64,000 bases of DNA from Deltaproteobacteria bacterium. Lineage in GTDB: Bacteria > Myxococcota_A > Polyangia > Polyangiales > JADJMO01. A program made the position numbers and the translations under genes. Below, piece after piece: positions 54,671 through 63,654 of this stretch. Within the stretch, counting starts at the first letter, position 1. Each line of letters begins with the position of its first letter. Below the pieces are notes generated by a model. That model was not told the DNA's origin. It saw nothing but the letters and a program-made list of their open reading frames with translations, and made no database searches. The stretch is taken from contig JANYDK010000123.1 in assembly GCA_025363655.1 (NCBI GenBank), positions 1 to 64,000 of the forward strand, written 5' to 3'.

Positions 54671-56410
54671 CTAGCGCGATCGTCGCTTTCTACGGCCCAC
54701 CAACGTCAGGCCCACGAAGGCGCCGATGCCACCGAGCACCAGGAAATCGGCACCGTCGCTGCCGCCGATGACCGTGCAACCACATCCGCGCGAAGAGGGC
54801 TCGACGGAGGGAACGGTGCTCGGGTTGGCGTCGCCGAAGCTGGCATCGGACGGAGGCGCGACGTCGTTGCCGACGTCTTCGGTGATCGGTCCCGCGTCTT
54901 CGACAGGCGCGGGGATGCCGGCGATGGTGGAGAGGACACCGTCGGTCTTCACCTGAAACGCCGGGATTCCGGCCTTGAGCTGTTTCTCGAGAACCACATT
55001 GCGCGTCGCGGCAGCGAGGTTGGTCGCAGGAACTGGCGGAACCGTTCCGCCGTAGCCAGGCTTTCCACCCCAGATGCCGCGCAAGGGCTTTGCGCAGGTG
55101 AGGGCGCCCGTCCACGAGTGACGAATCACGTAGCGCGCTTGGAACGCGTTCATCGACGAGGGCTGCGCGCCGTCCTCGACCTTGCCGCCCGGACCTTTGA
55201 GCTCGCGACCACCGATCACCGCCGGCGCTGCGCCGAAGATGATGTCGTCGGAGAGCGAGACGCTGTCGTATCGCGCGTGCATACGCGTGAGGATCATCGG
55301 CGTCATCCCCGCGAACGGCTGCGGAGGTGGCATCGGCGGCGCCTTTCCGGCCTTCGGCGTCGGCTTGCCCTTGTTGGCCTTGGCAATGCCTTCGTCGCTA
55401 CCGAAGAGCACGTCGCCTCCGAGCGTCGCGACGTCGATCGGATCGAGCGGCGGCGTCGGGCAAGGATCGCAACCATTCGAGGACCACGAATACTCGGTGA
55501 CGATGCCGCGTCCGTTGCCCTTGGCCACCGCCTGATCGAACAGCGTCGCGTAGAAGGAGCCGAAGTTGTCGCGCGTGGCGTCGGTGACGTCGAGGTTCGT
55601 GGGAATGAAGACCGACGGATAGTTGGTCGGCTCGTAGCGCACCGAGCGCGAGAGCGTGTAGATGATGAGGTCTTGCTTGCCCTGCGCGTTGAGCAGACCG
55701 AGCCGCACCGGCAGGCGAAAATCGGCCGATTCGTAGCTGAAACGAAGGGGTGAGAGCACCGCCACGCCGTTTGCGTCCTTCGTCACCTTGTTGACGTCGA
55801 CCTTGGCGACGAAGAACTTCTGCTGCTCTTTGACGTACGGCGCGAGGGCCGCCGCCGCGCCTTGCGGGACGTTGTACTTGTGCTGGTGCAACCACTTCTC
55901 GAGGCCTCCGCTGTCCTTGGCGCTGAGAATGAGGACGTCGTACTCGCCGACCGAGAAGCGAGCCTCGATCTTCACGCCGCCGGTGACGACGATTTGGCTG
56001 CTCTCGAGGATGACCTTGCCCTTCATGCCGACACTCGGGTCGAGGTCGAGGCCGCCCTCGCCGAAGCTGCACGGATCCTGCTCCCAATACTCGACGAGGC
56101 GCGGCGCCGAGAGCTGCTCGAGGTGCGTGAACACCTGCTTGTCGAGCACCTTCACGTTCGCCTTCTGCAACACCACTGGCACCGGCACGACCATCGCGAA
56201 GTCACTGGCCGGGCCCTTGTAGTTGTTCGACATGCTGATGACGGTGCGGTTGCCGTCGCGCATCAGCGCCACCATCGAGGCGTCGGCGTAGAGCGGTGCG
56301 TCGCTTGGTGCGACGTAGAAGCCGCAGAATGCTTCTGCGGGCCTCGTCGTCGTCGTCGCGAGCGTGAGGGCACCGAGGGCGAGGAGAGCGCACGCCGTCT
56401 TCGATCGCAT
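54671..56410 (-). CDS. DUF2330 protein with MYXO-CTERM-like sorting tail
   Basis: 579 residues. Signal peptide to about 27, then the DUF2330 domain starting FCGFYVAPSDAPLYADASMVAL with ISMSNNYKGPASDFAMVVPVP, typical of this uncharacterised family. Asp/Pro-rich linker and, at the end, a GCGC motif (542-545), a hydrophobic segment (about 556-572) and an Arg-rich tail, which together look like the MYXO-CTERM signal that directs myxobacterial proteins to the surface by cleavage and lipid attachment. Its stop faces that of the beta-lactamase gene at 33 bases. Confidence 0.8.
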   Translation of the reverse strand: MRSKTACALLALGALTLATTTTRPAEAFCGFYVAPSDAPLYADASMVALMRDGNRTVISMSNNYKGPASDFAMVVPVPVVLQKANVKVLDKQVFTHLEQLSAPRLVEYWEQDPCSFGEGGLDLDPSVGMKGKVILESSQIVVTGGVKIEARFSVGEYDVLILSAKDSGGLEKWLHQHKYNVPQGAAAALAPYVKEQQKFFVAKVDVNKVTKDANGVAVLSPLRFSYESADFRLPVRLGLLNAQGKQDLIIYTLSRSVRYEPTNYPSVFIPTNLDVTDATRDNFGSFYATLFDQAVAKGNGRGIVTEYSWSSNGCDPCPTPPLDPIDVATLGGDVLFGSDEGIAKANKGKPTPKAGKAPPMPPPQPFAGMTPMILTRMHARYDSVSLSDDIIFGAAPAVIGGRELKGPGGKVEDGAQPSSMNAFQARYVIRHSWTGALTCAKPLRGIWGGKPGYGGTVPPVPATNLAAATRNVVLEKQLKAGIPAFQVKTDGVLSTIAGIPAPVEDAGPITEDVGNDVAPPSDASFGDANPSTVPSVEPSSRGCGCTVIGGSDGADFLVLGGIGAFVGLTLVGRRKRRSR

Positions 56411-56473
56411 GCCCTCTGTTCTATCCCGAACCGGGAGCTCGAGCGACAGGCCCAGATCTACGAGGAATCGGGC

Positions 56474-58111
56474 CTATTTCACGCCGGTGACGGTGCCGTC
56501 GTCGGCGAGATCGATGCGCAGGATCGCCGGCGAGCGTCCGAGGCCCGGCATCGTCATGATGTCGCCACAGAGCGGCACGAGGAAGCCGGCGCCGGTCGAG
56601 GTGCGCACGGCGCGAATCGGCAAGACGTGCGGAGCCGGGAGACCGCCCGCCTTCGGATCGGCCGAGAGCGAGAGGTGCGTCTTCGCCATGCAGATGGGGA
56701 GCTCGCCGAGCCCACTCGCCTCGGCAGCGGCGAGATCTTTCTCTGCGTTCGCGGTGAAGGCGACGCCCGTTGCGCCATAGACCCGCCTCGCGATTTTCTC
56801 GATCTTCACCTTCGGCGGGTCCTCGAGATCGTATGCGTAGTCGGGCGGCGCGGCCGGCTGCTGCAGCGCGACTTTCACCGCATCGGCGAGCGCGAGGCCG
56901 CCCTCGGCCCCTTGACCGAAGACCCGTGAGAGCACGCAGGGCGCCTTCACTTGCTCGCAGAGGCGGGAAAGCAAGGCGATTTCGTCGTCGCGATCGTCGG
57001 GGAAGGCGTTGATGGCGACGATGGGCGCGAGACCGTAGGCCCGCGCGGTCGCGATGTGGTGGAGGAGATTCTGCGTGCCCTTCTCGAGCGCCGCGGCGTC
57101 GGGTTTGGCGCAGTCTTCGAGCTTGACGCCACCGTGGAGCTTGAGCGCGCGGAGCGTGGCGACGATGACGCTGGCATCGGGCCAGACGCCGGCGGTGCGA
57201 CAGAAGATGTCGAGGAACTTCTCGGCGCCGAGATCGAAGCCGAAGCCCGCCTCGGTGACGACGATCTCCGCGCGACGCAGCGCGAAGAGCGCGCTGATGA
57301 CGCTCGAACATCCGTGCGCGATGTTGCCGAAGGGGCCACCATGGACGAGTGCGGGCGAGCCTTCGCTGGTCTGGACGATGTTCGGCCGGAGCGCGTCGGC
57401 GAGGAGCGCGGCCATGCCGGGAACTGCCGAGAGCTCGGCGGCGGTGACGATCTTCCCATCGGTGCTCTTGCCGACGCGAATGCGACCGAGGCGTGCTTTC
57501 AAGTCGGGGATGTCGCGCGCGAGACAGAGGATCGCCATCACCTCGCTGGCAGCGGCGACGTCGAAGCGCGTCTCACGCGGCACGCCTTCGAGAGGACCGC
57601 CGAGGCCGACGACGACGTGCCGGAGCGAGCGATCGTCGAGGTCGATCACGCGCGGAAAGTCGATGCGCCGCGCGTCGAGCGGAGCGGCATTTTCTCGGCC
57701 GAAATGGAGCGCGTTGTCGATCATCGAGGCCAGCGCGTTGTGCGACGTGGCGATGGCGTGGATGTCGCCAGTGAGCCCGAGGTTGATCTGCGAGAAGGGC
57801 TCGAGGTGTGCGCGACCCCCGCCGGCGCCACCGCCTTTGCCACCGAGCGTCGGTCCGAGCGAAGGCTGGCGAAGCACCGCGACCGCGTTCGCACCGCGCG
57901 CGCGGAGACCGTCGACGAGGCCGATCGAGGTCGTCGTCTTGCCTTCACCAGCCGGCGTCGGCGTGATCGCCGAGACGAGCACGAGCTTGCCTTTGCGCGG
58001 CGTATCGGCGAGCGCGGCCGCGAGCTTCACCTTGCCGACGGCGTCGCCGAAGGGAGACCACTCGGAAGGAGAGAGCGACAGCTGGGCGGCGAGGGTGTCG
58101 ATCGGCTCCAT
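56474..58111 (-). CDS. fhs: Formate-tetrahydrofolate ligase
   Basis: 545 residues from ATG 58111, a little shorter than the usual 555. ATP-dependent formylation of tetrahydrofolate to 10-formyl-THF, feeding one-carbon metabolism. The P-loop TPAGEGKTTTSIGL (about 52-65) and the family signature GGGAGGGRAHLEP with INLGLTGDIHAI are intact, and EAGFGFDLGAEKF follows. Upstream extension of the frame (to 58540) is a shadow of the divergent gene. The weak Shine-Dalgarno (AGGG) does not contradict the start. Confidence 0.94.
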   Translation of the reverse strand: MEPIDTLAAQLSLSPSEWSPFGDAVGKVKLAAALADTPRKGKLVLVSAITPTPAGEGKTTTSIGLVDGLRARGANAVAVLRQPSLGPTLGGKGGGAGGGRAHLEPFSQINLGLTGDIHAIATSHNALASMIDNALHFGRENAAPLDARRIDFPRVIDLDDRSLRHVVVGLGGPLEGVPRETRFDVAAASEVMAILCLARDIPDLKARLGRIRVGKSTDGKIVTAAELSAVPGMAALLADALRPNIVQTSEGSPALVHGGPFGNIAHGCSSVISALFALRRAEIVVTEAGFGFDLGAEKFLDIFCRTAGVWPDASVIVATLRALKLHGGVKLEDCAKPDAAALEKGTQNLLHHIATARAYGLAPIVAINAFPDDRDDEIALLSRLCEQVKAPCVLSRVFGQGAEGGLALADAVKVALQQPAAPPDYAYDLEDPPKVKIEKIARRVYGATGVAFTANAEKDLAAAEASGLGELPICMAKTHLSLSADPKAGGLPAPHVLPIRAVRTSTGAGFLVPLCGDIMTMPGLGRSPAILRIDLADDGTVTGVK

Positions 58112-58201
58112 GAAAGCGACCCTACCAAGCACGAGGGCGCGGCGCATCGACAGACGAGGGGGCGGTGCTATACCGCGCGCCCCCGGCCGTCCGGCAGACC
58201 C

Positions 58202-58753
58202 ATGGCTAGCGTCAAAGGCGTCATTTTCCTCAACGCCCGCACCTTCGCGCTCGAGCAACACGGCGAGGAAGGTTGGCGGTCGCTGCTCGACGCCCTCGAC
58301 CCGCGCGATCGCGAAGAGCTGGCGTCGATGATCGCCATCGGCTGGTACGACATCGGCCTCTACGATCGCGTCCACGCCACGATGGAGCGCGTACTCGGCA
58401 AGGGTGACTTCGCGCTCATGCATCGGCTCGGGCGCTTCTCGGCGGAGGCCGATCTCAACGTCATCCATCGCACGCTCATGAAAATGGCGCGTCCGGCGGT
58501 GCTCTTCGAGAAGTACCCCGAGCTCTGGCGTCGCTACCAAGACAGCGGCGAGTGGTCACTCACCCGCGAAGACAAGCGCGCGCGCGGCGTCCTCACCGGA
58601 TGGGCCTCTCGCGAAGAAGCCTGCCTGGTGCGGCTCGCCGGCGGCATCGAACGCATGCTCGAGCTCCTCGGAGCCCGCGGCGTCAAGGTCACCCGCGCCA
58701 AGAGCACCGCCCGCGGCGACGCCGTCTGCGAGCTGATCATCGACTGGTTCTGA
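58202..58753 (+). CDS. DUF2378/TIGR02265-like myxobacterial protein
   Basis: 183 residues. The opening VKGVIFLNARTFALEQHGEEGW, a RFSAEADLNVIH block and the ending ARGDAVCELIIDW resemble the paralogous family TIGR02265 (DUF2378) and, more loosely, V4R-type small-molecule-binding domains. No signal peptide. Divergent from fhs across 90 bases. Ligand and role unknown. Confidence 0.55.
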   Translation: MASVKGVIFLNARTFALEQHGEEGWRSLLDALDPRDREELASMIAIGWYDIGLYDRVHATMERVLGKGDFALMHRLGRFSAEADLNVIHRTLMKMARPAVLFEKYPELWRRYQDSGEWSLTREDKRARGVLTGWASREEACLVRLAGGIERMLELLGARGVKVTRAKSTARGDAVCELIIDWF

Positions 58754-58785
58754 GGAGCTTCGGCGACCGAGCGGAGCGAGAAAAA

Positions 58786-60654
58786 TCACCAAGTCATGGT
58801 TTGGGCGGCATCGCTCGCCGGCAGCTTGATCCAGAGCGCCTTGGTGGCCGAATCGACGAAAAATCCCGTGGTCGCAGCGTCGAACGCGGCTCGCGTCGCC
58901 GCGGCGGTGAGAGCCGATCCATCGACCGAGACGGCCGTGACTGCCGTCTCGCTGCGCGCACGAACGATGATCGGTCGATGCGCACGCGAGAGGTGCACGG
59001 TCGTCACGGCACCTGAGATCGATTGATCGATCGTCGTCGTCTTGCCGTCTTCGTCGTGGACCACGAAGGTCGACTTGGCGGCCGATGGATAGACGAGCAC
59101 CGTCAGCGCGCCCTTCGAGGCAACGGTGCCGAGCCCGTTGACGTCGTCGACCACGTCGAGCGGGACGATCGCCCCTTCGCGGAGAAATAGGGGGAATCGT
59201 TCGCGCGCCGAAGAGTCGTAGGCGCTGAGCGTGGTGCCCCCGGCGAGCGCGTCATTGGTCGGAGCGAACCAGTCGTACCACTTGGCGCCGCTCGGCAACG
59301 GGATGTCGCGGATGCCTTTGTCGTCGAGGACCGGCGCGACGAGGAAGGCGTCGCCGAGTTGGTAGCGATAGTCGGAGACCCAGCTCGCCTCGTCGGTCGT
59401 CACCGGACGAACGATGACCTTGCCACCGGCGTAGGCCTCTTCGGCCAGCGAATAGAAGAAGGGCACCAGCGCCGCGTGCAGCTTCGACCAATAGCGATAG
59501 AGCTTCACCGTCTCGTCGACGTGATCGTCCACCGTCCACGGCGTCAGGTTGGCGCGGCCATGCAGCTCCATGAAGGGCATGAGCGCGCCCATCGCCGTCC
59601 ATCGCGCGAAGGTGAGCGTGCTCGCCGGCACCGGAACGAACGTCTTGTCGTCGCGATCGAGGTAGCCGCCGATGTCCGAGCCGAGGACGACGTAGCCCGC
59701 CTTCGCCGAGCGGAAGATCTCGTCGAGCGCGTCGACGAGCCCCACCCAATCGCGCCGGTTGTCGCCCACCCAACCGACGGGCGCATCTAGTTTTGTCGCG
59801 TAGAAACGCCCCTTGAAGCCGTACGACTCGTCGTACGGTCGCACCATGGTGGTGAACTCGGGGCCGCCCTTGACGAGGCCGTACGTGAGAAAGTCTCGGT
59901 AGTACTGCTCGGAGTACTGCTGCAACGTCTTGTCACCCGCCGCGGTCTTGATCACCGGCGCGTCGATGTAGCTCTCGCCGAAGTCGAGCTTCCATCCGGC
60001 GATGCCCGCCGTCAGCACCAGGTCTTGTTGCCGGTGCCACCAGTAGAGGGCGCGCGGATCGAAGAAGTCGACCGAGGCGCCGACGCCCTTCCACCAGGAG
60101 TACGTCTGCCCGTCGTTGACGAAGTAGTGGCAGCTTTGTCCTTCGAAATAGTTCGGCGACTCCCCGAAATACTTGTCGCCGCCGGGCTCCAAATCGAACG
60201 CGCTCTCGTTCACCATCGAGGTGATCCAGAGCACGACCTTGACCCCCTTCTTGCCCATGTCGGAGACGAGGCTGGGGAAATCGCCGTAGCGCGAGGGGCT
60301 CGGGACGAACGTGTTGTAGTGGGTCTCCCACGGGCTATCGAGGACGACGGTGCCGACCGGAATGTCGCGATCCTGGAAGCCGCCGACGAATGCGTAGGTG
60401 TCTGCCCGATCGGAAATGTCTTTGGAAATCCAGGGTAGAAACGCCCAGCGCGGCGTGTGGTTCACCGGGCGGAGCTCGTACTTCGGCTCGACGGCGCCGT
60501 CGGACGTGCACGCGGAGGAGCCATCGGTCGCGGAATCGACGACGCCGGAATCGGGCGAGGCCGCCGGCGCGTCGTCTTTGCTGCAGGCAAGTCCGAGCGT
60601 GCCGAGCGTGCCGAGGGTGGCGAAGGCGAACGGGAGAATGACGTGGGCGCGCAT
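58786..60654 (-). CDS. Glycoside hydrolase family 31 lipoprotein
   Basis: 622 residues from ATG 60654 with GGAGG five bases upstream. Lipobox-type signal ending LACS (Cys near 24) and an Asp/Ser/Ala linker. The GH31 barrel shows the nucleophile Asp224 in WKLDFGE and the acid/base Asp298 in GDNRRDW, plus SDIGGY and ELHGRANLTPW. GH31 members are alpha-glucosidases, alpha-xylosidases or sulfoquinovosidases; the specificity is not readable. A lipid anchor places it on the surface, so it probably trims polysaccharides outside the cell. Confidence 0.87.
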   Translation of the reverse strand: MRAHVILPFAFATLGTLGTLGLACSKDDAPAASPDSGVVDSATDGSSACTSDGAVEPKYELRPVNHTPRWAFLPWISKDISDRADTYAFVGGFQDRDIPVGTVVLDSPWETHYNTFVPSPSRYGDFPSLVSDMGKKGVKVVLWITSMVNESAFDLEPGGDKYFGESPNYFEGQSCHYFVNDGQTYSWWKGVGASVDFFDPRALYWWHRQQDLVLTAGIAGWKLDFGESYIDAPVIKTAAGDKTLQQYSEQYYRDFLTYGLVKGGPEFTTMVRPYDESYGFKGRFYATKLDAPVGWVGDNRRDWVGLVDALDEIFRSAKAGYVVLGSDIGGYLDRDDKTFVPVPASTLTFARWTAMGALMPFMELHGRANLTPWTVDDHVDETVKLYRYWSKLHAALVPFFYSLAEEAYAGGKVIVRPVTTDEASWVSDYRYQLGDAFLVAPVLDDKGIRDIPLPSGAKWYDWFAPTNDALAGGTTLSAYDSSARERFPLFLREGAIVPLDVVDDVNGLGTVASKGALTVLVYPSAAKSTFVVHDEDGKTTTIDQSISGAVTTVHLSRAHRPIIVRARSETAVTAVSVDGSALTAAATRAAFDAATTGFFVDSATKALWIKLPASDAAQTMTW

Positions 60655-60699
60655 GCGTCCTCCGAGAGTAGCGCACCGCACGCCGCGGGACGGATCGAC

Positions 60700-61077
60700 T
60701 CACCTTGGACGAATCAGCGCGTCGTCGATGCGATCGGGCTGGTAGCCGCGGAGCGTGTCACCGCAGACGTCGATGAGGGGGATCTCCAGCTTGCCCTTCG
60801 GAGACATCTTCCGCGCCTCGGCGAGCGCAAGGTCGTCCTCTTCGATGTCACGCTTGATGACGACGACGCCGCGCTTCTGCAAGTGACGCTCGGCGTAGAC
60901 GCAAGCGACGCACCACTCGGCGCCATAGACGGTGACCTTCGGACACGTGATCGGTCGGTCGAGCACCGGACGCTTCGGCGGAATGTCCGGCGGCGTGCCG
61001 AAACAGGCGGGCGAGCTCGAAATCGCGACCACCGCGAGCCCAACGAACACCAGCCCGCGAACGGTGAGACCTCGCAT
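60700..61077 (-). CDS. Exported glutaredoxin/thioredoxin-fold protein
   Basis: 125 residues. N-terminal hydrophobic segment ending at SPAC (Cys25), so either a signal peptide or lipid anchor. A glutaredoxin-type domain follows: VTVYGAEWCVAC with a CVAC active site (Cys56, Cys59), IKRDIEEDD and IPLIDVCGDTLRGYQPDRID. It is likely an extracytoplasmic thiol-disulfide exchange protein. Placed between an amidohydrolase gene and the GH31 gene on the same strand, 46 bases from the latter. Confidence 0.75.
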   Translation of the reverse strand: MRGLTVRGLVFVGLAVVAISSSPACFGTPPDIPPKRPVLDRPITCPKVTVYGAEWCVACVYAERHLQKRGVVVIKRDIEEDDLALAEARKMSPKGKLEIPLIDVCGDTLRGYQPDRIDDALIRPR

Positions 61078-61143
61078 CGGAAACTCAGGGTGATGCGTTC
61101 GCGTCGGCGCGGCGAGCGTCGAGCGCCGAAGCCTTGCCGCGCA

Positions 61144-62190
61144 TCAATCGCGCCCGAGCAAGCGCGCTGCATTGCGGTAGAGGATCTTCGAGCGCAGCTC
61201 CGGCATCCCTTCGGTCGCCAAGAGCACCTTCGCCAGCGGTATCGCCTGGTGGTACCAAGGCCAGTCACTCCCGAAGACGATGCGATCGGGGTTCGCCTTC
61301 TCGACGAGCCGACGAACACCGGCGAGCGACTGCGAGCTGAGCTCGAGATAGGCGTTCGGATACTTGTTGCAGAGATCGATCGCCAGCTCGAGCTGGAGCG
61401 CGCCGGAGTGACCGAGAACGAAGGTGGTCTTCGGATAGGCCGCGATCGGCGCCTCGTAGTGACGCACCTGGGTGAGAAATCGTCCGAGCCGCGGCTCGAT
61501 GCCGACCGGCCCGCAGTGCCAAAAAATGGCCAGATTGCGCTCACCCGCGAGCTGGTAGAGCTTGCGCGCGCGTCGATCGTCGGGGTGCACCGATTGGATG
61601 TTGGGATGCACCTTGATGCCGAGCGCGCCGCCGTGGGCCTGCTCGTCGAGCTTGTCGCGGACGTTCATCGAGTACGGATGCACCGACCCGTACGCCACCA
61701 TGTGCTCGTCGCGCCGGGCCGCTTCGATGGCGTGTCTCGCGTTGTGAGAGATGAGCGGAAAGTCGATGGGGAGAATCACCGAATGAACGACGCCGAGGTC
61801 GTTCATCTCGCGCACCATGTTCGGCACCGTGTGCGTCGCGCGCATGCCGCGACCGGTGAGGCTCATCAGCGTCAGGTCTTTCTTCAGCGCCGCGAGGTGC
61901 TCGGGGGTGAAGTTCTTGTTGACGTAGACGTCGAGATCGAACGGACAACACGACGGTAGATAGTGCTGAACCGACGCCGTCTCGGCGTAGAGATCGACCT
62001 GCATCGGCCGGATGTAGGCGAGCGCGAGGTGCGTGTGCATGTCGATGATCGAGCCGACCACCGACTTGTCCTTCACTGCCAGCCGCCCCTCGTCGTTGAC
62101 GACGAAGTAGGGCAAGCGCGCCATGTCGTTGACGCTGGTGTAGCGATGACTGACCCGAGGCGCGTCACGCGCTTCACGCGCTTCGCTCAT
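61144..62190 (-). CDS. Amidohydrolase family protein (Amidohydro_2)
   Basis: 348 residues from ATG 62190, which overlaps the stop of the upstream decarboxylase-like gene (ATGA). Metal-binding elements of the amidohydrolase fold: DMHTHLA near the N-terminus, GIKVHPNIQ, WHCGPVG, LGHSGA and FGSDWPW (catalytic Asp in the last). Family members are hydrolases or decarboxylases acting on carboxylated rings. Substrate unknown. Its tight coupling to a PLP enzyme suggests both act on one pathway. Confidence 0.82.
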   Translation of the reverse strand: MSEAREARDAPRVSHRYTSVNDMARLPYFVVNDEGRLAVKDKSVVGSIIDMHTHLALAYIRPMQVDLYAETASVQHYLPSCCPFDLDVYVNKNFTPEHLAALKKDLTLMSLTGRGMRATHTVPNMVREMNDLGVVHSVILPIDFPLISHNARHAIEAARRDEHMVAYGSVHPYSMNVRDKLDEQAHGGALGIKVHPNIQSVHPDDRRARKLYQLAGERNLAIFWHCGPVGIEPRLGRFLTQVRHYEAPIAAYPKTTFVLGHSGALQLELAIDLCNKYPNAYLELSSQSLAGVRRLVEKANPDRIVFGSDWPWYHQAIPLAKVLLATEGMPELRSKILYRNAARLLGRD

Positions 62191-63494
62191 TCGAGCCCGT
62201 CCATGAACTCGAGCAAGAGCTGCGGGACCATGCTGCGATCGGGCACCGTCGCCAACATCCCGTACATCGCCGCGGCACCCTCCGGGGTCGGCTTGGTCTC
62301 GCGAATTTTTTCGGTGCACTCGCGAAGGTCGGCGAGAAAGCGCTCGACGATCGCCGCGTGCGCCGGCGTGACCATGAGGTGGAGCGCCGGCGGCAGTTGC
62401 TGCCTGTCGAGCTTCCATCCACGCGCGCCCATCTCTTCGCCGAGGACGAAGACGTCGATCGAATCGGAGGTGAACCCGAAGACGCTCATCTCCGGTTCGC
62501 CCTGGATTTGCAGGCCAGAAATCGCAGCGACGCCGTCCATCAGCGCGCGCGTGGTCTCCATCGTCTGCTTGGCGAGGCGCAGATATCCCTCTTCACCGAG
62601 GTACTTCATCACCGCCCACGCCGCGGCGATGGCGCCACCGGGACGCGTGCCGGTCATCGTCGGCGAGGCATAGAGACCGCCGTTCCAATCTCCATAGGTG
62701 AAATATTGATATCGCCGGAGCGCGCGCGTTCGGTACATCACCGTCGACGCACCCTTCGCCGCGTAGCCGTACTTGTGCACGTCGGCCGACATCGAGGTGA
62801 CGCCATCGACGCGGAAATCGAAGGGGCGAATCGGATGCCCGAGCTTCTCGCACCACGGGAGCATGAAGCCGCCGAGGCACGCATCGACGTGACAGAGCAC
62901 CCCCTTCTCCTTCGCCAAGGCCGCGAGCGCGGGGATCGGATCGATGACCCCTTGCGGATACGCCGGCGCCGAACCGACGACGAGGATGGTGTTGGAGGTG
63001 AAGAGCTTGCGCGCTTCGGTCGGGTCCGCGCGAAAGTCGGCGCCGAGCGGAATGTGCACCGCCTTGACGTCGAAGTAGTGCGCGGCCTTCTCCAACGCCG
63101 GGTGCGCCGAGGCCGGCAAGAGCATCTCCGGAGCCTTGATTTCAGGCCGTTCCGTGCGTGCCCACTCGCGCGCCGTCTTCACCGCCATGAGCAAGCTCTC
63201 GGAGCCGCCGCTCGTCATGTTGCCGACTGCCGCTTCGGGCGCGTGGAGCATCGCCATCGTCATCCCCACCACCTCGCGCTCGAACTTGCGCAACGAGGGA
63301 AAGGCGAGCGGGTTGAGCGCGTTCTCCGAGAAGAACGCGAGGTACGCATCCTTCGCCACCTGGAGTACGTCGTCACCGGCGTTGTAGACGAGGCTCCACG
63401 TCTTCGCCTCGCGCCAGCGCGCATCGTCACCACGCGAGGCCTCCATCGCCTCGAGAATCGCCTCGCGCGCCGTGCCGCTCTTGGGAAACTCCAT
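62187..63494 (-). CDS. Sphingosine-phosphate-lyase-like PLP enzyme (group II decarboxylase fold)
   Basis: 435 residues from ATG 63494 with GGAGG nine bases upstream. Conserved blocks: NPLAFPSLRKFEREVVGM, MTSGGSESLLMAVK, the PLP-contacting HVDACLGGF and the Schiff-base lysine in SADVHKYG (Lys241). They fit the sphingosine-1-phosphate lyase branch of aspartate-aminotransferase-fold enzymes. No membrane anchor is seen, as in other bacterial members. The reaction could be lyase or decarboxylase type. Coupled to the amidohydrolase gene downstream. Confidence 0.87.
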   Translation of the reverse strand: MEFPKSGTAREAILEAMEASRGDDARWREAKTWSLVYNAGDDVLQVAKDAYLAFFSENALNPLAFPSLRKFEREVVGMTMAMLHAPEAAVGNMTSGGSESLLMAVKTAREWARTERPEIKAPEMLLPASAHPALEKAAHYFDVKAVHIPLGADFRADPTEARKLFTSNTILVVGSAPAYPQGVIDPIPALAALAKEKGVLCHVDACLGGFMLPWCEKLGHPIRPFDFRVDGVTSMSADVHKYGYAAKGASTVMYRTRALRRYQYFTYGDWNGGLYASPTMTGTRPGGAIAAAWAVMKYLGEEGYLRLAKQTMETTRALMDGVAAISGLQIQGEPEMSVFGFTSDSIDVFVLGEEMGARGWKLDRQQLPPALHLMVTPAHAAIVERFLADLRECTEKIRETKPTPEGAAAMYGMLATVPDRSMVPQLLLEFMDGLE

Positions 63495-63654
63495 GCCGAC
63501 CTGCCTCCGCGGTGAGGCCACCGATGGTAGCGTCTCCGCGTCACCTCGTGGACGCTCTTCCGTTGGTGGCGATCCCCGACGTCTACGCGACACCGCCGGT
63601 TCGGTAGGCGCATCCGTTGTCGCTCGCCCACGGAAGGTCCATCCTCCGGCGGCG

